Assembly (NCBI GenBank): GCA_015680685.1
Contig: MNCI01029584.1
Span: 359,422-423,421 of the forward strand
Reading direction: 5' to 3'
From: Gnetum montanum
Lineage: Eukaryota > Streptophyta > Gnetopsida > Gnetales > Gnetaceae
Length of the DNA stretch: 64,000 nucleotides
The notes beneath the pieces are model-generated. The model searched no databases and was not told the DNA's origin. It was given only the letters and a program-made list of their open reading frames with translations. Shown here one piece after another: positions 12,710 through 25,249 of the stretch. Every line of letters begins with the position of its first letter. The first letter of the stretch is position 1. Made by a program: the position numbers and the translations under genes.

Positions 12710-14850
12710 TTTCATTCACAACACATCCATGGGTTAGTATATATAATGTGTAACTTTAAAGTTTTGAATACCTTCTCTTGTTAGTTAGTTACACTTTGGC
12801 TAAGGTTGGACCATGGTAGATTAATTATTTTATTAATTATTAATTATTAATATTACTAGAGCTTGTTGGAAAGGTCTAACGCTTATAATTTGGTGTTTAA
12901 CAATTGATATTTTAGTTAAAGCTTTGTGGGAATTAGAAAAATAGTGAAAAAATTTCTATCAAAAATGGCACATCTATAACCTCCACAATGAAGAGCTTAT
13001 CTCCAGTAGCTACAAGTTCAAAGAATGGAGTGATTTGGATAAACAGTTAAAAAGTTATGGGCTTTGGAAGGTTTTGGGCTCTGAAAATTTGAAAAACTCC
13101 CTTGGTGTTTCTGAGAAAATGTAAAAATTTCATAGTGGGATCACATATATATATACCATTTTTCTACCATACTGATGGGGCCTTGTATACGTTGCCTCAT
13201 ATATGGGTCTACTCCATCAACAAGGCCTCGTATATAGGTCTACTTCATCAATACGGCCCCGTATATGTACCTCATAGGGAAAAATTTCAAATTTGAATAT
13301 CTCAAAAATATAAGGAATTTTTCAATGAATTTGGGGTCCATGGAATCCCAAAAAAGCTAACAATATGATAGAATCATTGAAGAGGGTCTTTAAAAGCTCA
13401 AAAATTAAAAAATTCAATGGAAAATTTATTTATTACATAAAATATGTAAAGGATCAAATGGCCTGATGAAAAAGATGGGTGTACGAAAGATTCTGATTGT
13501 AAGAATGCCTAAGGATAAGGTACCTAATGAACCCAACAAAGGGATATATAAGTGGATCCTTCCAATAATAGGATCATGCCTTATTTACCCTTGTATAACC
13601 TCAAACTAGGGAATCCCTGGGCCCCATAGGTGATTAATGGTTGATGGAAGTTAAGGACCAAAAACAAAAAGATTCACTCAAAGAATTCAAATACATTAGA
13701 CAAAGACACAGAATCAAGAACATGGACTTTAGTAATCAGGTAAGTTATGGTTAGTAGAGTTGAATGATGGAGAGGTGGAATGGAATTTCAAATCAAGGTC
13801 ATCAGAAGTCCATTGTGGAATTTGTGTTTAAAATGACCTAAAAAGATTCATCCTTAGTCCAGACCAAAACCAACCTCTTTTACTGAATTTGCATCACCAC
13901 TCCAAGACTAATCCATCCCCTTAAGACATGAGAGTGCTCCCACAAAACAACCATCATTCTATAAATAGAGAGAAAGAGGATGTTAGTTAGAGGGGACCTT
14001 CAAGCATAGGTAACATGCCTTTTTAGTCCCATAACCAATGCTTGTAGTCCTTTTATTTTTCTAAATGGTGTACTTTCAATTCCCATTATGTTTTTTTTCT
14101 TCTTCTTTTTAGATGGAAACCACACCATGAAAATACTTTATTTGACTTCCTATTATTAGTTGACATGGAATGACAAGAAGTTAAGGAAGATAATCAAGCA
14201 CCCAAGTGAGTAGAAGAGAACAAAGAGTATTGAGTTCCCTTGAAGTCACATAGTGTAAAAACCTTTGAATCCTTTCCAATTCCAAAAACTACCAAGGTCA
14301 CAAATTTATTAAAAGTTAATTTAATGAAAGGGATCTCAAACTTCCAAAATAAGGAAAACTATAGAGTTTGTGAATGGTTGGATGTCATGAACTCATTGTT
14401 TGTTCCATGAAAAAGAAACCATGACTAAGCGTTCAATATAAAAATTCAAAAATAGAAACCAGACATTAGAAAATCAAAAATATTAAGCATAAATGACCAT
14501 TAATAACAACTACAACACCACTGTGTCTTTTTGGCACAAATTTTGTTCATTAGCAAAAATTTGGAAATCACACTCAAACAAAATAAGGTAAGATATATAA
14601 GAAAGTGTAAAATATTCAATGAAGATTCAAATGTACTAATGATGGTGTAAAACAAAAAATGGTGTAAAATAGAAAAAAATTTGAAAATCAAAAAAATGTA
14701 AAATAAATAACTTACAAAATCAAAAACATAGAAAACAAAAAATAGAAAAACCTAAGAAGCCATATGGATTATTAGCACAGATGGCCATCTCCTTCACAAT
14801 TGAGTTGGAAAGAGGAGTTCTAAAAAATTGGCTTGCTTGGGTTCATGAAA
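12710..14850 (-). other. Noncoding spacer between integrase and extra ORF, copy 1
   Basis: No ORF of the element is visible here. The spacer is shared with copy 2 (about 40420-42500) and includes a low-complexity stretch full of 'aaaatagaaaaa'-like words near 14640-14760. At 13160-13265 there is a short irregular repeat of a 'ggcctcgtatataggtctact'-like phrase. Confidence 0.6.
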
Positions 14851-14879
14851 AAGCTTTACTTGTTGGATGTTGACCAAAT

Positions 14880-15950
14880 ACTTTTTATTTGGGCTCTTAG
14901 GTTTGTATATGGTCATGGCCCTAGAAGGAAAGGTTTCATCAATTATATAAGATCCCTTCCACAACATTTGGAACTTTGTTTTCTAAGGTACATGTGTGGA
15001 ATTCCAGTAAAAAAATTTATCTTCCATTTGAAATTTCACTTTCTATATTCTAAGATCATGTCATTATTTATTGAATGCCTTGTGCACTTCATTCAAAGAT
15101 ATGACTACTAATTGATTTTTGTCTAGCATGTTGAGGTTGACTAGTTTTTCTTTTTGTTCTAAACATAGGCCAAGATTCAATTCATAGGCTACTAAGAGTG
15201 TACAAAGCTCAGATTGCATTGGAAGCATTAAAAGTTTCTTGTACACTAACTCATAGGAAGAGTATCCAAGAGGAAGTTTCCATATGAAACAGTAGGCCCA
15301 AAGAACATCATTGAGTTTTATGGTCTAGTCTCTCCTATAGTTGTTGATAGTTCGTGTCAAAATCTTTATGATATCTTTGTTAGTTACCTATGCTTGACCA
15401 TTAGCTTGGGGGTGATAGAGTGTGGCTAATTTATGTTCAGCCCTCAAGCATTGCATGATTTTTTGAAATGTGGAACCTATAAAATGGGTTCCATTGTCAG
15501 AAATTAATGCATGTGGCAACCCAAACCTATTTACAATATGTTATTGTACAAACTAAGTAGTTTTGGATGATGTACCATAGATGATGGTTGCTACATTAGC
15601 CCATTTAGTATAGTAGTTAACTACTACAATGATATATGCCTTTCCATTGGACATGGGTGTGATGGGACCCATGAAGTCTATGCCCCATATGTCAAAGGGC
15701 TTTAGTGGGTGAATCCATTGTTGAGGATCCTCCATTCATGTGGTCATCCCACCATCTCATTGACATATTTCACAAGATCAAATAAACTACTAGGCATCCC
15801 TGAAGACTATAAGCTAGTAATATCCTACCATCAGGATTTTTATAATTATGCATCTCCCTACGTAGTGGCCTCTACAAGGGCCTTCATGAGCATCCTGAAG
15901 AATGTGCAATTGATCTATATTAGGGACACACCAACAAACTAGGCCATCAG
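14880..15950 (-). pseudogene. Integrase region of gypsy copy 1
   Basis: The minus-strand frame at 15735-15553 reads HPLKPFDIWGIDFMGPI and then KAYIIVVVNYYTKWANV, the start of the rve integrase core that contains the first catalytic Asp (GIDFMGP). More decayed integrase follows to about 14880. It keeps roughly 200 bp (about 15715-15930) that copy 2 has lost. Confidence 0.8.
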
Positions 15951-16189
15951 TGCAAATCTTCTAAATGTGTTCATTGATTTCCATAAAGTATTTTGTCCTA
16001 TGATGAAATTGGTGTTTCTTTCTAAAGTACAGATCTTATCACATCTCCTAAGTAAGAAGGTAAGTGAGGATGTCATCATACCATTTTGATTCAGTGGGCA
16101 CTTCACATTTATTATTCTTGTAAATAGGAGTTCCTTTGAAAGTTTATCAAAGAGTGGACTCTCCTCCTCTTTATTATTCCATATTAATC

Positions 16190-17450
16190 AAGCGAGGTTG
16201 TTAGTGACCACATTCTTAGTTTCTTTCTAATCTACCATTATAAGATCAAATTTCTGCAAGATCACAAGCCACCATATGATATGGGGACTCATCATTGATT
16301 TATTCATTAGGAAGCAGATGCCACTGTAATCTATGTGCACAAACACTTTGTAGCCAAGCACATAGTGCCTAAACTTTTTGAGAGCATATGCCACTACTGT
16401 TAGTTCTTTTTCAGTTGTGGTGTAATTTAATTATGCACCCACAATGCTTTAGCTTATGCAGTGGATGTAATATGGACATTTCTTATCATCCAACTACATA
16501 TGCATGCCTCCCAAGGCATAATTAAATGCATTTATCATTATATGAAATGGTTTGGACTAGTCTATTGCCTATAGAATTGGAGTTTCCATGAGGTTTTCTT
16601 TCAGTAGTTGGAGTGCATGTTCTCACTCCTTGGTCTAGATAAACGAAGCATCTTTCTTTGTAAGCTTAACCAATGTCTTTATGATGTTAGAGAAATTTTC
16701 TATGAATCATTAGTAGTAGCTAGTGTGTCTATGGAATGATCAGATTTCTTTGAATATCTCTAATTGATGTGTGATTTCTTGGATGCCTCTATATTTTTTG
16801 GTTCTACCTCAATCACTACCTAAGTAATTTTGTGTTCCAATATTACATCGTCCTGGATCATTAGATGGATTTTCTTCCAATTGAGCCTAAGGTTTGTTTC
16901 AAAACATCTTTTTACTACCTACTCAAGGCAATCCATGGCTTGCTCAGATGTAGCCCCATAGGTAGAGAAGTCATCCATAAATACTTCTACCTTGCTACCA
17001 ATCTATTGTTGAAAAATGCTAAGGACTAGGCATTGAAATGTTGCAGGGGCATTGCATAGACTGAACGACATGTTACAATATGCAAAAGTCTCCCATATAC
17101 TTGTGAATGTTCTTTCAACCTAATCTTTTGTAGCAATTTAAATTTGGTTATAGCCACTATAACCATCAAAGAAGCTATAATAATAATGCCTAGAAATGAT
17201 GTCCAAAACTTTGTCCACAAATGTAAAGGAAAATGATCTTGAAATGTTTCCATATTCAATAGCCTAAAGTTGATGCAAACTTACCACTTGCCATATTTCT
17301 TTGTCACAATTACATGTAGACTAACCCACTCACTTTCCACGATGGGATAGATGAACCCTACCTTGAGGAGTTGTTCAATTTTTTCTTTGATAATTTACTT
17401 CAACTTGGGGTTCAGTTACCTTTGCGATCGCCTTCTTGGCTTCATGGCTT
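16190..17450 (-). pseudogene. Reverse transcriptase and RNase H of gypsy copy 1
   Basis: On the minus strand FFDGYSGYNQI lies at about 17186-17140, the MPLQHFNA / LCNAPATFQ region at about 17070-17030, the catalytic VEVFMDDFSTYG at about 16995-16960, and an RNase H block with TTEKELTVVAYALKKFRHY at about 16430-16370. The order and motifs are those of Ty3/gypsy pol. Stops and frameshifts interrupt it. The intact MDD shows that the catalytic motif survived although the ORF did not. Confidence 0.88.
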
Positions 17451-17979
17451 GGTCGATGTAAATACAATGCTAGCATATCCTTGGATTGATTCTAGTTAGT
17501 TTGGGATATGACTAAGAAAAGGATGTTGGCCATTTGTTGATTCTTTTAACATCTTTCCTTTTTGTTTAAGAGTAAGAGTTGCATTGATTATAACCAGTTT
17601 TCCATTGTTTAAAAATGCATGTCGATCAGTAGAGTTTTTAACTATAGTTTCTCCTACTTAAAATTTTCAAGTATTTCCAACTCTCTCTAATAGGTATCAT
17701 CATCTTCATCATTAAAGAGTTGCTGATGAACTTACTCAAGTTCATCCATGATTTCAACATAGGCATATATCAAGTGCTTGGTAGGTTCCATGTATAGTGT
17801 GCTGCTATTAAAGTTAGTTGTTAGCCATTGGGTGTCCTCATGTTTTATGGCTACTATCGACAAGCACCTTTGGATATCAGTTTCATGAGTACATTGATTG
17901 CATGCTTTAATGTATGTCCTTTTAATGAACTAGATTTTTTTCATGCAATTGCACCTATTATTGTTGTACATAATGCATG

Positions 17980-18340
17980 AAACTTGTTTCTTCTCTAGTT
18001 ATCCAAATTCATTCTCCTTGGAGATTTCTAAGGAGAGGTTCTTGATGCCTATTCATGTATCAATTATGCTTAACCATGAATAGCCCATAATGATGGGGAA
18101 GCCACCTTTGCAATTTTTTACCTTGATCACTAGAATTGGTAGGATAGGACCACCCACAGATGGTAGTCACAATGTCTTCTACTAATCCTAAAGGGATAGT
18201 GATTGACTGGTCTACCCATTCCAAATGAATGTTTCTTTTCTTAAGGGGGAGTAGGTTCTAGGATTTGTACATCTCATGGGAGATAAGAGTTACACTAGAA
18301 CCAGAATGAAGAAGAGCCTTGCATGGCTCATGTCTAGCAA
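17980..18340 (-). pseudogene. Aspartic protease remnant of gypsy copy 1
   Basis: The minus-strand frame reads PCKALLHSGSSVTLIS near 18330-18285. Retropepsins have LLDSGSS here, so the catalytic Asp has become His. It lies between gag and RT as expected. The remainder is decayed. Confidence 0.7.
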
Positions 18341-18399
18341 TCTATAAGTAAATAAGAGGACATTCGTGTTAGATCATTTCATGGAAAGGTTGCCAGCCT

Positions 18400-20885
18400 T
18401 GATCCAATTAGAAACAATATGAGTTAACATCATAGTATGGATCTTGGGTGGAGTTTGGTTTGAAAGGTTCTCAAATGCATTTGATGTAGAGGATGAGGAT
18501 GTTGGAGATATAGGATGACTAGCCACATTAGGTTGTGATAGTTTGGGAGGACTATTGGGTTGGAAAAATGGTTATTTCCTAGATTGATTTTTTGAACCAC
18601 TTAGTTGGAAGGCCTATTATAAATGTAAAGCCCTCATAGCATTTCGTTGCTATGGCAATGTGGGAATTTCACACCACATGGATAGAGCATGACGTAACTA
18701 GGTTGAGGGTAGAGGGATGTGCACAAATGGATGTGAACTGTGGTATGAATATGGGCTCTTCCCTCTAGTAGATGGTGAATGAGTTCAATAGTACTCTAGA
18801 GGGTAATAGTAATGCTAGAATGAGGCATGGCTTGTAGAGCTTTATAGAAAAATGGGCTACTAAACATAGTATCCATATCGATCTGGTTGCCTATAACGGT
18901 ACTCCTATGTTAGTGGTGGCATTCTCCACAATTGTGGTTGGTGCCACTATTGGTATTGCTCATATAGTTTTGGTGGAGCTCCACTTGGATAGTAACCCTA
19001 TTGTTGCTAGTGGAACTACCTTAGATTTCCTTGAGGGTAAGGCAACCATCTAGGTGCTTACCTCCTTACTAGTCATATATTTAGTGTGTACACCATAGAC
19101 TCTTGTAAGTGTGACACCACAAGGAAACATCCCTTAGTATGGTCATATTAAAAAATGTTGCATCTATCATCATCTTTGAAGTTTGTCTCCACAACTTTTT
19201 CTACTATAGTAGCTTTGCCCTTACCTCTCTAGTAGGCACATTTAGCTTCTCTTCACCTCCTCTAGTCACAATTACTATTCTACTCTTTGAATTCTTCAGT
19301 AATCTTCTCATCCAAAGAGTTCCAAAATTTATCAACCTTTGCCAAAATATCATAAATAGATTTTTTGATGGGCAAGGTCTTCCTATTCACCACTTCATCA
19401 AGTGGTGACTCCTCCTTATTACAAAATCAAACCTTCCTTTTTTGATGGAATAATTCCTATTATATTCTTCTACACTTTCTATTTTTTGCAACTCACCTTA
19501 TTCTTTTGCTACCTACTCTATCAGCCTTTGGATTAGATGATCTCATAGTTCGGATAATCTCCCTTGGGTATAAACCCCAAGAGCTCTTCTAGTTTCTACT
19601 TTGAGCCCATCTATGATGTGGCAGAGTTGTTTCCTCTAAGAATAACCATGGCCAAGGCATTGGTGTAAGAGAGAATAATATTTGTCCATGGTAACATCCA
19701 AGGGTTCATGTGTTCCTTATTTCTAGCCTTGGATTTGCCTTCTCAAATTAGACACTTTGGAGTATGTTTGATATTTGTCATTAAATAGTTCCAACATGGT
19801 ACTTCATTTGCGAATGGATTCTAGCTCCAAGGACAGGTACCAACTTTTTTCTTCTTTAATGAGTGTCTTAGGGAATAGCTTGAGTTTTTACCAATAATTT
19901 TCAATGTTTTGCAAGGCACAGGCATTGTGGAAAGTTTGTAGATGTGTCTACATATCAGAGTTATATCTCCCCTCAAATCTTGGGATATTATTCATGTCTA
20001 AGCATTTGATCCAACTATCTTTCACATGCCTAGTTTGAATCTTGACTACCTTTGCAATGTTAAGCATGATTCAAGTTGCCAATAAAGGCTCATCATCATC
20101 ATGATTTCATTACCACTGATGATTTCCTCTATTATGCTTCGATTATTGTGGGCATGGTAATTAGTATTATTGTCCTGCTGCTCACCTTCATCATGTTTGT
20201 TCCTTTTTTGGCATTGTTTAGAATTAGAAGAAGAAGAAGAAGAAGATGTAGATGAAGAGGGCAAAGAGGGAGGAGGACTACCACCATTATGGTTTCTGCT
20301 AACTCCCCTTCAATTGTCACAACCATGTTCATCAATTTTCTTATTGTCTTGATGCTTGTTCAAGCCCTTTCCTTAACTACCATCCTTTCCTAAACCTGGA
20401 TTATTGATATTCAACCTTAGATTTAGAATCACACCACCATCATCAATAACAAGGGGTGGACAATTTTCATGTTGAGAGCCCTCAAAGGGAGGATCCTCAT
20501 TGTCATCTTGGTTTAATAGGAACAAGGGATTAGTAAATTGTTTCTCCTTTACATCCTCATGGTGCCTCTCCTAGTGTCATTCTCTCTAGCATGTTTCAAT
20601 GGGATGATAGTCTTGGTATTCATAGTCATACATAACATATTCTTCCTATAGATCATGGATGTCTAACTTCTTTAGAGTTTGAAGTAGCATCATGAGCATA
20701 GATTAATTGGGAGGCATTAAAATATTTCCTTCAATGTCATGCCATCATAGTTGCTCATCCTAATGTAGGATCAAGGTAAAGTCAGGTACATACTCATCTA
20801 GATAAGTATACACCACTTTGCACTCCTAAGGAAAAGACAATTTAACATCATCATGCATGTGAGATGAATAACTTTTGCAAACAAA
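18400..20885 (-). pseudogene. Gag region of gypsy copy 1
   Basis: The frame begins near 20880, where copy 2 still has an ATG. Peptide blocks shared with copy 2 include EYVPDF at about 20790 and a poly-serine run encoded by a trinucleotide repeat at 20224-20246. A Retrotrans_gag-like segment (LRRQIQG, then HEPLDVTMDKYYSLLHQCLGHG) lies at about 19760-19650. There are many stops. The apparent plus-strand and alternate-frame ORFs here are shadows of this region. Confidence 0.75.
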
Positions 20886-21005
20886 TAAAATATTAGTTTT
20901 CTTTTGTAATTATAAAATATGAGAATGATGTTAACCTTGGGATTCGTTCAATGAGGTTAATGATATTTACTAAACCTAGATAGCACATGTTTCAATAAAA
21001 GAGAT

Positions 21006-21024
21006 TCCCCAGCAATATCACCAA
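21006..21024 (-). promoter_or_regulatory. Primer binding site of gypsy copy 1
   Basis: Directly next to the 5' LTR, the minus strand reads TTGGTGATATTGCTGGGGA. Copy 2 has TTGACACCATTGATGGGGA at the same place. Together they fit a TTGGCGCCGTTGCCGGGGA ancestor, the primer binding site (usually assigned to tRNA-Asp) of plant Athila/Tat elements. Most differences are C-to-T or G-to-A, as expected for methylated DNA. Confidence 0.75.
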
Positions 21025-21715
21025 TGATGAGTGGCCGAGGTACCCCTACATCCAACAATGCAAATCATGAAGCACTCATGCGTCATCTGGTTGAATTATG
21101 TGGACTCTCTAGTTTTCGATACACTAGTCTTCTAAGAAGTGAACCTTGTCCTAATGATCATTCGTTGTCTTCCCAATTACACTTGTGACGCACATGCTAT
21201 GGTTAACTATAATCAAGGCATATGATTTTTATTGTTTTGTGTTTTATGTTTTTTGTGCTTAAAGTAGAGAGATGAAGTAATTTCATAACTAATTTTATTT
21301 AACTAATTAAAAAATCTCTAGCCAGTCCTAACCTAAACATCTGGTCCTACTTTCGGTACACATCTTGAACCCATGTATCCACTGTTGGGTTACCAAGTGC
21401 TATAGTACTGGTTACACCAAGCAGTAACACTACTATGATTACCAAGTGAATATGTGTTTAGACATAAAGTGGTTGTACTTATGTGTTTAATCTATTTAGC
21501 TTAGTTAATTGACTAATCACTTGAAATCTAATTTAGCTTAATTAATGACATAATTAATAAAAACAATAAATTCATAAATAAATAATTAATCTATTCTAAG
21601 TGCTACAAGGTTTAATCAAAAAGCTCATCTTTATTGCTATACACATTGGTGTGGTTTAGGTACAATGGTACTCAAATAAGGATCTATACACTTTCTAATT
21701 CCTATTGCAGACACA
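21025..21715 (-). repeat. Truncated 5' LTR of gypsy copy 1
   Basis: It starts with TGATGAGTGG at 21025 and aligns with 8692-9380. Similarity ends near 21715, so about 240 bp of the U3 end, including the TATA box seen in the other copies, is missing. The element therefore has no complete promoter. LINE sequence resumes directly afterwards. Confidence 0.85.
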
Positions 21716-21719
21716 ATAG

Positions 21720-22135
21720 ACAAAACTATATAATAGCATGAATAACAAATTAGTGTGGTAGAAATGGGAATGCTTAGATAGATGCTGAATGTTACCACAA
21801 TAGACAAACTATATAATATAGACATTAAATAAAGACCTAGAGTTGCTTCTATTTCAAATAAGCTACAAGAATAGTAGCTTTGATGTTTTAGACATGTGCA
21901 AAGAAGATTAGATAATGAGCCTATAAATAAAAATTGCTACATAAATGTTCTAAAAAAGATATCAAAAGGAAGACTAAAGAAGATATCAAAAAAAATTGAA
22001 GATGATTTGAACCAATTGTAAATAAATAAAGATGTAGCTGCTCATAGAGGCAAATGGAAAAAATAACTCATGTAGTTGACACCATTTTGTTTAGACAAGG
22101 CTAGGATGATGATGATGTTATATAAGTTTAAGGTT
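21720..22135 (+). pseudogene. RTE-type LINE, right part (C-terminal region and 3' tail)
   Basis: The plus-strand frames give ISVVEMGMLR, then CFRHVQRRLDNEP, then KKISKGRLKKISKKIEDDL and VAAHRGKWKK. These are the conserved C-terminal landmarks of plant RTE LINEs (AEMRMLRW, FGHVQRR, GRPKKTW, DRxxWR). The end at about 22108 carries the short GAT repeat (gatgatgatgatg) typical of RTE 3' ends. It continues the LINE left off at 8691; about 40 codons are missing at the junction. Confidence 0.85.
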
Positions 22136-22489
22136 AGAACTTCATTTCTATATGTAATACCTTTTTTAAAAGCTAATATAGTAAGGTTAAAAGCTAAGAA
22201 AATGTATCAATATTTAACATTTATGTAAAAAATAAATATAGCAATAACATTTTTAGAGAAATAATTTTATAAATCAACATGAAAGATTTAGTTATTTACC
22301 CCAATACATACCTCTTGGAATCAAGTTTATAACTTGCACAACCATCTAGCTAAATACTATAACTAAGTGAGGAAAACCTCCTAACCAAATGTTATAGGTA
22401 AGTGAATCAAGCCTAACTTGCATAACTCCAAACCAAATTTTTTTTAACTCATTTTATATTCAATGGAAAATTGAAATTACATTTTTTTG

Positions 22490-22665
22490 GCCAGGAGGCC
22501 AATATGTGTGGCACGATGGGATGAGGGGGAGTGCATTTTGTCACCCTCCATGTCATGCATCACGTAAGATTTCATGATGGAGAAAAACATGATGAAAAGT
22601 CCATGCCATGGAAAAATACATGATGTAAAGTCCATGCCATGGAAAAAAAATGTGATGTAAATACA
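22490..22665 (-). repeat. Interspersed short repeat (CACAAAATACACTTCC family), copy A
   Basis: Its reverse complement carries GTGACAAAATGCACTCCCCC and CATATTGGCCTCCTGGCCAAAAAA, matching copies at 23755, 29556, 31036 and 31206. It is followed by a short tandem repeat of 'gatgtaaagtccatgccatggaaaaa' (about 30 bp per unit), which copy B also has. Confidence 0.7.
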
Positions 22666-23539
22666 TTGGAAGAGGAGGGTTCAAAATTTCTCCAACCCTT
22701 GTTTATGCCAAGACTTGTTACATTGTCAAATGATACTTAATGAGTTATTCAAAGGTTGAAAGGGGACATGCAGCTTATAAGGTAGAAGTTTTGACCCATT
22801 AATCTATTGAAGGCCATGAAAAGAACTTTGCAATGAAACATCTAGCTACAAATGGCAATGAATAAAAGTATAAACCTGAGCCAAGCAATGGTGCATTACT
22901 TTAGATGCCCCATATAAATTATTAAACACTTCCCCAGAAATCCATTAATCAGCAAGTCTAAGATAGCTAAGAGACATAACTCCCTTCTAAAACTAAGAGG
23001 TAGTAACCTTCGCATTTGTAATGGCAAGGGAAATGCAGCAACAAACACCAATTCTCTATTTTCCTTTCTCTCACCCATAAGTGATGGATGGCACACTAAA
23101 AGATGGTGAAGCAAGTGATGGTGGTGGCCACATCAAGTGTGGTAGACTTCTTCTATGTTTCATTTTCTCTCTCTTATGCATGGAGATGTGGAAACAAAAG
23201 GTGACACTAGTAATCACATTTCTCTTTTACTTCATGTGGCAAACGTGGGATCCATCTTCCCTTTCTTCATCCACTAGCGGCTATGAACAATGTTACGATA
23301 GCGTCCACAATGGACCAGTAGTGGTAGGCAGCCGTAGCAAGAACAGGGAAAATTTGAACTTTTCCTTTGGATTATTTATTATATTCAAAAATTTCAACAA
23401 ACATTCAATTTAAATTTTCAATTATTTTACTTGGTTTATTATTTTCAAAAATTTCACATAGCCCTCTCTAGCTGAGACTATTCCTAAGTTTCCATACCCA
23501 TACGAAAGGTGCCTTAGGTGATAGTCTCCTAAAATAAGT

Positions 23540-23660
23540 CTTTTCATAGGTGTTAGTGTGTTCAAAATTTACGCATCAACACCTTTCTAGCACTAGAAGA
23601 AGGGCCTTCTCTCACCTTTTGGTTTCAAATTTTCTTGCCATTTTGTTTCCCAATTTGATT
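23540..23660 (+). repeat. Relic of an LTR end plus primer binding site
   Basis: The string 'tctagcactagaagaagggcc' at about 23596-23616 matches the post-LTR sequence of the 48.8-57.7 kb element ('tttagcactagaaggagggcc', 50518-50538), including 'catcaacac'-like text before it. It is probably the surviving junction of another element with a GGCGCTAGAAGGAGGG-type primer binding site. Confidence 0.5.
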
Positions 23661-23749
23661 TTTGAACCTATCAAATTTTTCTAAAATCTTTGATTTTAGA
23701 CCTTTAATTTTTATGCTTCCCATTTTCTGAAAATTGTTGTTGCCCAAAT

Positions 23750-23935
23750 CTTTCTATTTCCAATACGTCTAGCATGACAGGGGGAGGGGGAAGTGTATTT
23801 TGTCACCCTCCACATCATGCGCCACATAAGATCCCACGATGCAGAAAATGTGATGGAAAAAAACACTATGGAAAGTCCACACCATGGAAAAAAACACGAT
23901 GTAAAGTCCATGCCATGGATAAAAACACTATAAAT
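23750..23935 (-). repeat. Interspersed short repeat (CACAAAATACACTTCC family), copy B
   Basis: It aligns with copy A at 22490-22665, including the trailing 'aaagtccatgccatgga' units. The reverse complement reads GTGACAAAATACACTTCCCC. Confidence 0.7.
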
Positions 23936-25218
23936 GAATCAAATTAATAGAACTTTTCACAAGAATTATTATTGAATAATGTACACTCATTTTTTATCTT
24001 AGTTTTCAATATGAATATTAATTCTCAATGAATCAATTTGAGATTTTATTAATTTGTAACATATATAAGATTCTCTTGGCCAAATAATAGATATATATTA
24101 TAAATATATAGCTAAACTAGTTAAGACTATTTAAAAAATTGATAGTAGAAGTCATTAGATGAGCACTTAGGTAACATGCTTCTACAAAAAACCTCCAAGC
24201 CTATCATGGAACATGTATGATGTGAAGTTTCATATAATAAAATTGTGCCTTGGAAATTCATCAAAAATGTAGCCATCCACTTGATTTAGGTTACTATGTT
24301 CTCTTCTTCATAGCATCTTATTTAGAGCTACATGCAATGGAAACGTGACTCATATGACTTCATCTAAAAGTTGGATAAAACAATGCTTGAAATGAAAATG
24401 AATGACAACATAGAGAAGGAAATTTATAGTACATGCCAAATTCCATGTAAAATAAAGTTCACATGCCTTAAAAATAAAAATTGAGTCTTAATTATTATAT
24501 ATTAATAAATAAATCATGACTAATTTTCTTAAAATACACTGCAAAGCGGTAGTATACCAACTTTGAACCCATACTTTCACTAACGTACACTTTAAACCCT
24601 ACTCTTTATTCAATGGTACATGATATCATCATTTCATGGCTAAGGTAACAAAAAAGAACAGAAAAAAGCAACAAATAATGATTTGATATTATATAGGAGA
24701 AGTGCTACTGGGAATCTTCGATCATGGTACAGCCATTGTACAATGGGAAATAGATTTGGCATTTTTTTTAAAATGGGTATAGTCTAACTTGCAAAATCAA
24801 AATCCAATTCTGATAAGGTGAGATAATTTTGCTATTTTTCCACACCCGGACTTTTAGTTTTTGTATTTGAATCGGCAACATGAATGGAATGGAACCTTCA
24901 AAGTGAAAATTATCCAAGATGTTTTTACAAAAATAGTATAGTGGCTGGAGCACATTCCGATAAGAAAATTTGCATGGTTGCAAGCAAACTCTCTTCACTA
25001 TCAAACAAATAGGCTACTAAAATGGGCTCTTATACAAAAAGACAAAAATTGACAAAATATATATGGCTGAGACAAAAAAAATAAGGATTATAGACAGATG
25101 AAAATTGACAAAATAGATATGACAGAGACAAAAATAAAATAAGGAACCATTTCCAATTTTGATTTGTATCAATGACAAATAGGCCATAGGCAGATGAAAC
25201 CTGGCTAGTAACTGGCTT

Positions 25219-25242
25219 AGATATATATATATATATATATAT
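25219..25242. repeat. (TA)n microsatellite
   Basis: An uninterrupted AT dinucleotide run of about 22 bp immediately before the inverted-repeat element. Confidence 0.9.
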
Positions 25243-25249
25243 CAATTGG

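Larger units (their letters stand above)
8692..21715 (-). mobile_element. Athila/Tat-like Ty3/gypsy LTR retrotransposon, copy 1
   Basis: A minus-strand element with a 3' LTR at 8692-9623 and a truncated 5' LTR at 21025-about 21715. In element order it holds a primer binding site next to the 5' LTR, gag, protease, RT with an intact FMDDF, RNase H, integrase, a noncoding stretch and a second long ORF. The primer binding site fits a decayed TTGGCGCCGTTGCCGGGGA, which plant Athila/Tat lineages use. The purine-rich tract GGGGATA directly precedes the 3' LTR. All ORFs carry stops and frameshifts, so it is inactive. The insertion splits an RTE LINE (8352-8691 and 21720-22130). Confidence 0.88.
22136..25218. 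other. Unassigned DNA with scattered repeat relics
   Basis: No gene was recognised. Apart from the repeat copies listed separately, 23081-23413 and 22896-23114 are open but lack any domain I know. Confidence 0.45.

Noticed and set aside
20046-20352. Serine-rich and glutamate-rich ORFs on both strands
   Set aside because: They are two readings of a trinucleotide repeat within the gag region of gypsy copy 1, not separate genes.
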